From DAOTXL01 sp034434895 (GTDB lineage Bacteria; Chloroflexota; Anaerolineae; JAAYZQ01): DNA of 15,481 bases. The stretch's first letter is position 1; each line of letters begins with the position of its first letter. Positions 14,959-15,481 of the stretch are shown here, one piece after another. The translations under genes and the position numbers were made by a program. The notes below the pieces were generated by a model, which was given only the letters and a program-made list of their open reading frames with translations, did no database searches and was not told the DNA's origin. Location of the stretch: assembly GCA_034434895.1 (NCBI GenBank), contig DAOTYI010000046.1, positions 1 through 15,481 on the forward strand, given 5' to 3'.

Positions 14959-15481
14959 ATGGTCATCTGTCCGAACTGTGGCAATCAAGCCGGAGAAGGA
15001 GCCGTTTTCTGCGATCAATGTGGCACCCGCCTGCCCAAGCCGGATACTGCCGCCCCGGCCCCCGCCCCGACAGGGGGCAGTGTCATCTGCCCGGCCTGCA
15101 ATGCGCCCAACGTGCCCGGCGAGGCGTTCTGCGACTATTGCGGCTCGCCGCTGGCTGCACCGGAACCCACTGTCGAAGCCGTGCCGACACCCGCCCCGGC
15201 CGCCGAGGCAGCCGCAACCCCTCCCGCCGGGGAACCGGCCCCGGCTGCTGCTGAGGCCGGGCCTGCCTGTCCGGCCTGCGGCACGCCGGTCCAGCCCGAC
15301 GAGGCGTTCTGCCCCAACTGTGGCGTTTCCCTGGCCCAACCGCCTATCCCGCCGGAACCGGTTGCAGAGATCGAGCCGGCGCCGCAGGCAGGACAGAGAA
15401 GAGGGGCAGGCGGCGGGGGAGGTGGCGGCGCCGGCTCGATCTCTGCAACCGGTTCCGGCGGGGTAGGCGGTTGGGCCAGGG
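14959..15481 (+). CDS. Triple zinc-ribbon protein, 3' end missing
   Basis: The ATG at 14959 has AAGGAGG (14942-14948) ten bases upstream. Three zinc ribbons, each C-x2-C-x10-C-x2-C, are visible: C4/C7/C18/C21, C44/C47/C58/C61 and C104/C107/C118/C121. They are joined by Pro/Ala/Glu linkers. This type of ribbon (DZR/zinc_ribbon_2) usually mediates protein contact rather than DNA reading. As the fourth gene of the kinase-PP2C-VWA operon, it probably acts as a scaffold or adaptor for the same pathway; this is inferred. Reliable coding is visible to about residue 142. After that the frame runs into the inverted copy of its own sequence and yields a Gly/Arg-rich stretch that is probably not real. 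The C-terminal domain, which would decide the function, is not in the window. Confidence 0.8.
   Translation, partial: MVICPNCGNQAGEGAVFCDQCGTRLPKPDTAAPAPAPTGGSVICPACNAPNVPGEAFCDYCGSPLAAPEPTVEAVPTPAPAAEAAATPPAGEPAPAAAEAGPACPACGTPVQPDEAFCPNCGVSLAQPPIPPEPVAEIEPAPQAGQRRGAGGGGGGGAGSISATGSGGVGGWAR
15329..15481. repeat. 57-bp near-perfect inverted repeat at the window end
   Basis: Bases 15329-15385 are the reverse complement of 15425-15481, with one mismatch (T15347 opposite G15463). The loop is 39 bases (15386-15424) and purine-rich. The left arm is ordinary coding sequence of the zinc-ribbon gene (SLAQPPIPPEPVAEIEPAP), so the right arm is the out-of-place copy. Its position at the very end, with the arm running to the last base, is typical of a fold-back chimera or contig-end artefact, though a real palindrome cannot be excluded. 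Confidence 0.9.

Noticed and set aside
10743..15481. A full tellurite-resistance (Ter) island.
   Set aside because: Only the kinase, PP2C and VWA part is present; no TerC, TerD/TerZ-type or accompanying biosynthesis gene is visible in the window.
1..15481. CRISPR arrays, tRNA or rRNA genes, IS elements, integrase or att sites.
   Set aside because: No regularly spaced repeats, no cloverleaf or rRNA-like conserved stretch, and no transposase or recombinase product was found in any convincing frame.

Overview
The window is GC-rich and densely packed, and it most resembles the Chloroflexota (Anaerolineae/Caldilineae type). This is an inference from three things: a secreted DUF11/PKD protein ending in a YLPLILRN-type tail, the VIT-VWA and zinc-ribbon signalling families, and the use of TTG/GTG starts at overlapping junctions. 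There is no rRNA, tRNA, CRISPR array, IS element or phage gene, and no gene-free stretch exceeds 250 bases.

Region 1 (1-3419) encodes cell-surface proteins. It holds the 3' end of a secreted GEVED/DUF11/PKD protein, a terminator hairpin, and a complete exported VIT-VWA protein with an intact metal site.

Region 2 (3420-7540) is a three-gene amino-acid operon: lysine-ketoglutarate reductase, saccharopine dehydrogenase and an ornithine-type aminotransferase. Together the first two convert lysine through saccharopine to aminoadipate semialdehyde and glutamate. A strong sigma70-type promoter lies upstream. Its leader contains a terminator-like hairpin and then an 11-bp perfect palindrome before the first start codon, so attenuation is possible.

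Region 3 (7541-10694) starts with a terminator shared by convergent genes, followed by a minus-strand lipid/diacylglycerol kinase. After a divergent intergenic region with small repeats comes a plus-strand run: a GNAT acetyltransferase, an unrecognised gene broken by an apparent frameshift, and a PPK2 polyphosphate kinase. These three overlap at stop/start junctions.

Region 4 (10743-15481) is the most interesting part. It is a four-gene operon of soluble signalling proteins: a Ser/Thr kinase with a zinc ribbon and FHA domain, a PP2C phosphatase with two zinc ribbons and what looks like a degenerate kinase N-lobe, a cytoplasmic VWA protein, and a protein with three zinc ribbons. The kinase + PP2C + VWA combination recalls the TerY-P triad described for tellurite-resistance-type (Ter) stress systems, but no TerC/TerD-type gene is visible here. 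The system would write, erase and read Ser/Thr phosphorylation and use the VWA and zinc-ribbon proteins as partners or scaffolds.

The window ends in a 57-bp near-perfect inverted repeat that folds the last gene back on itself. It is probably an assembly or amplification artefact, so sequence after about 15385 should not be trusted as coding.
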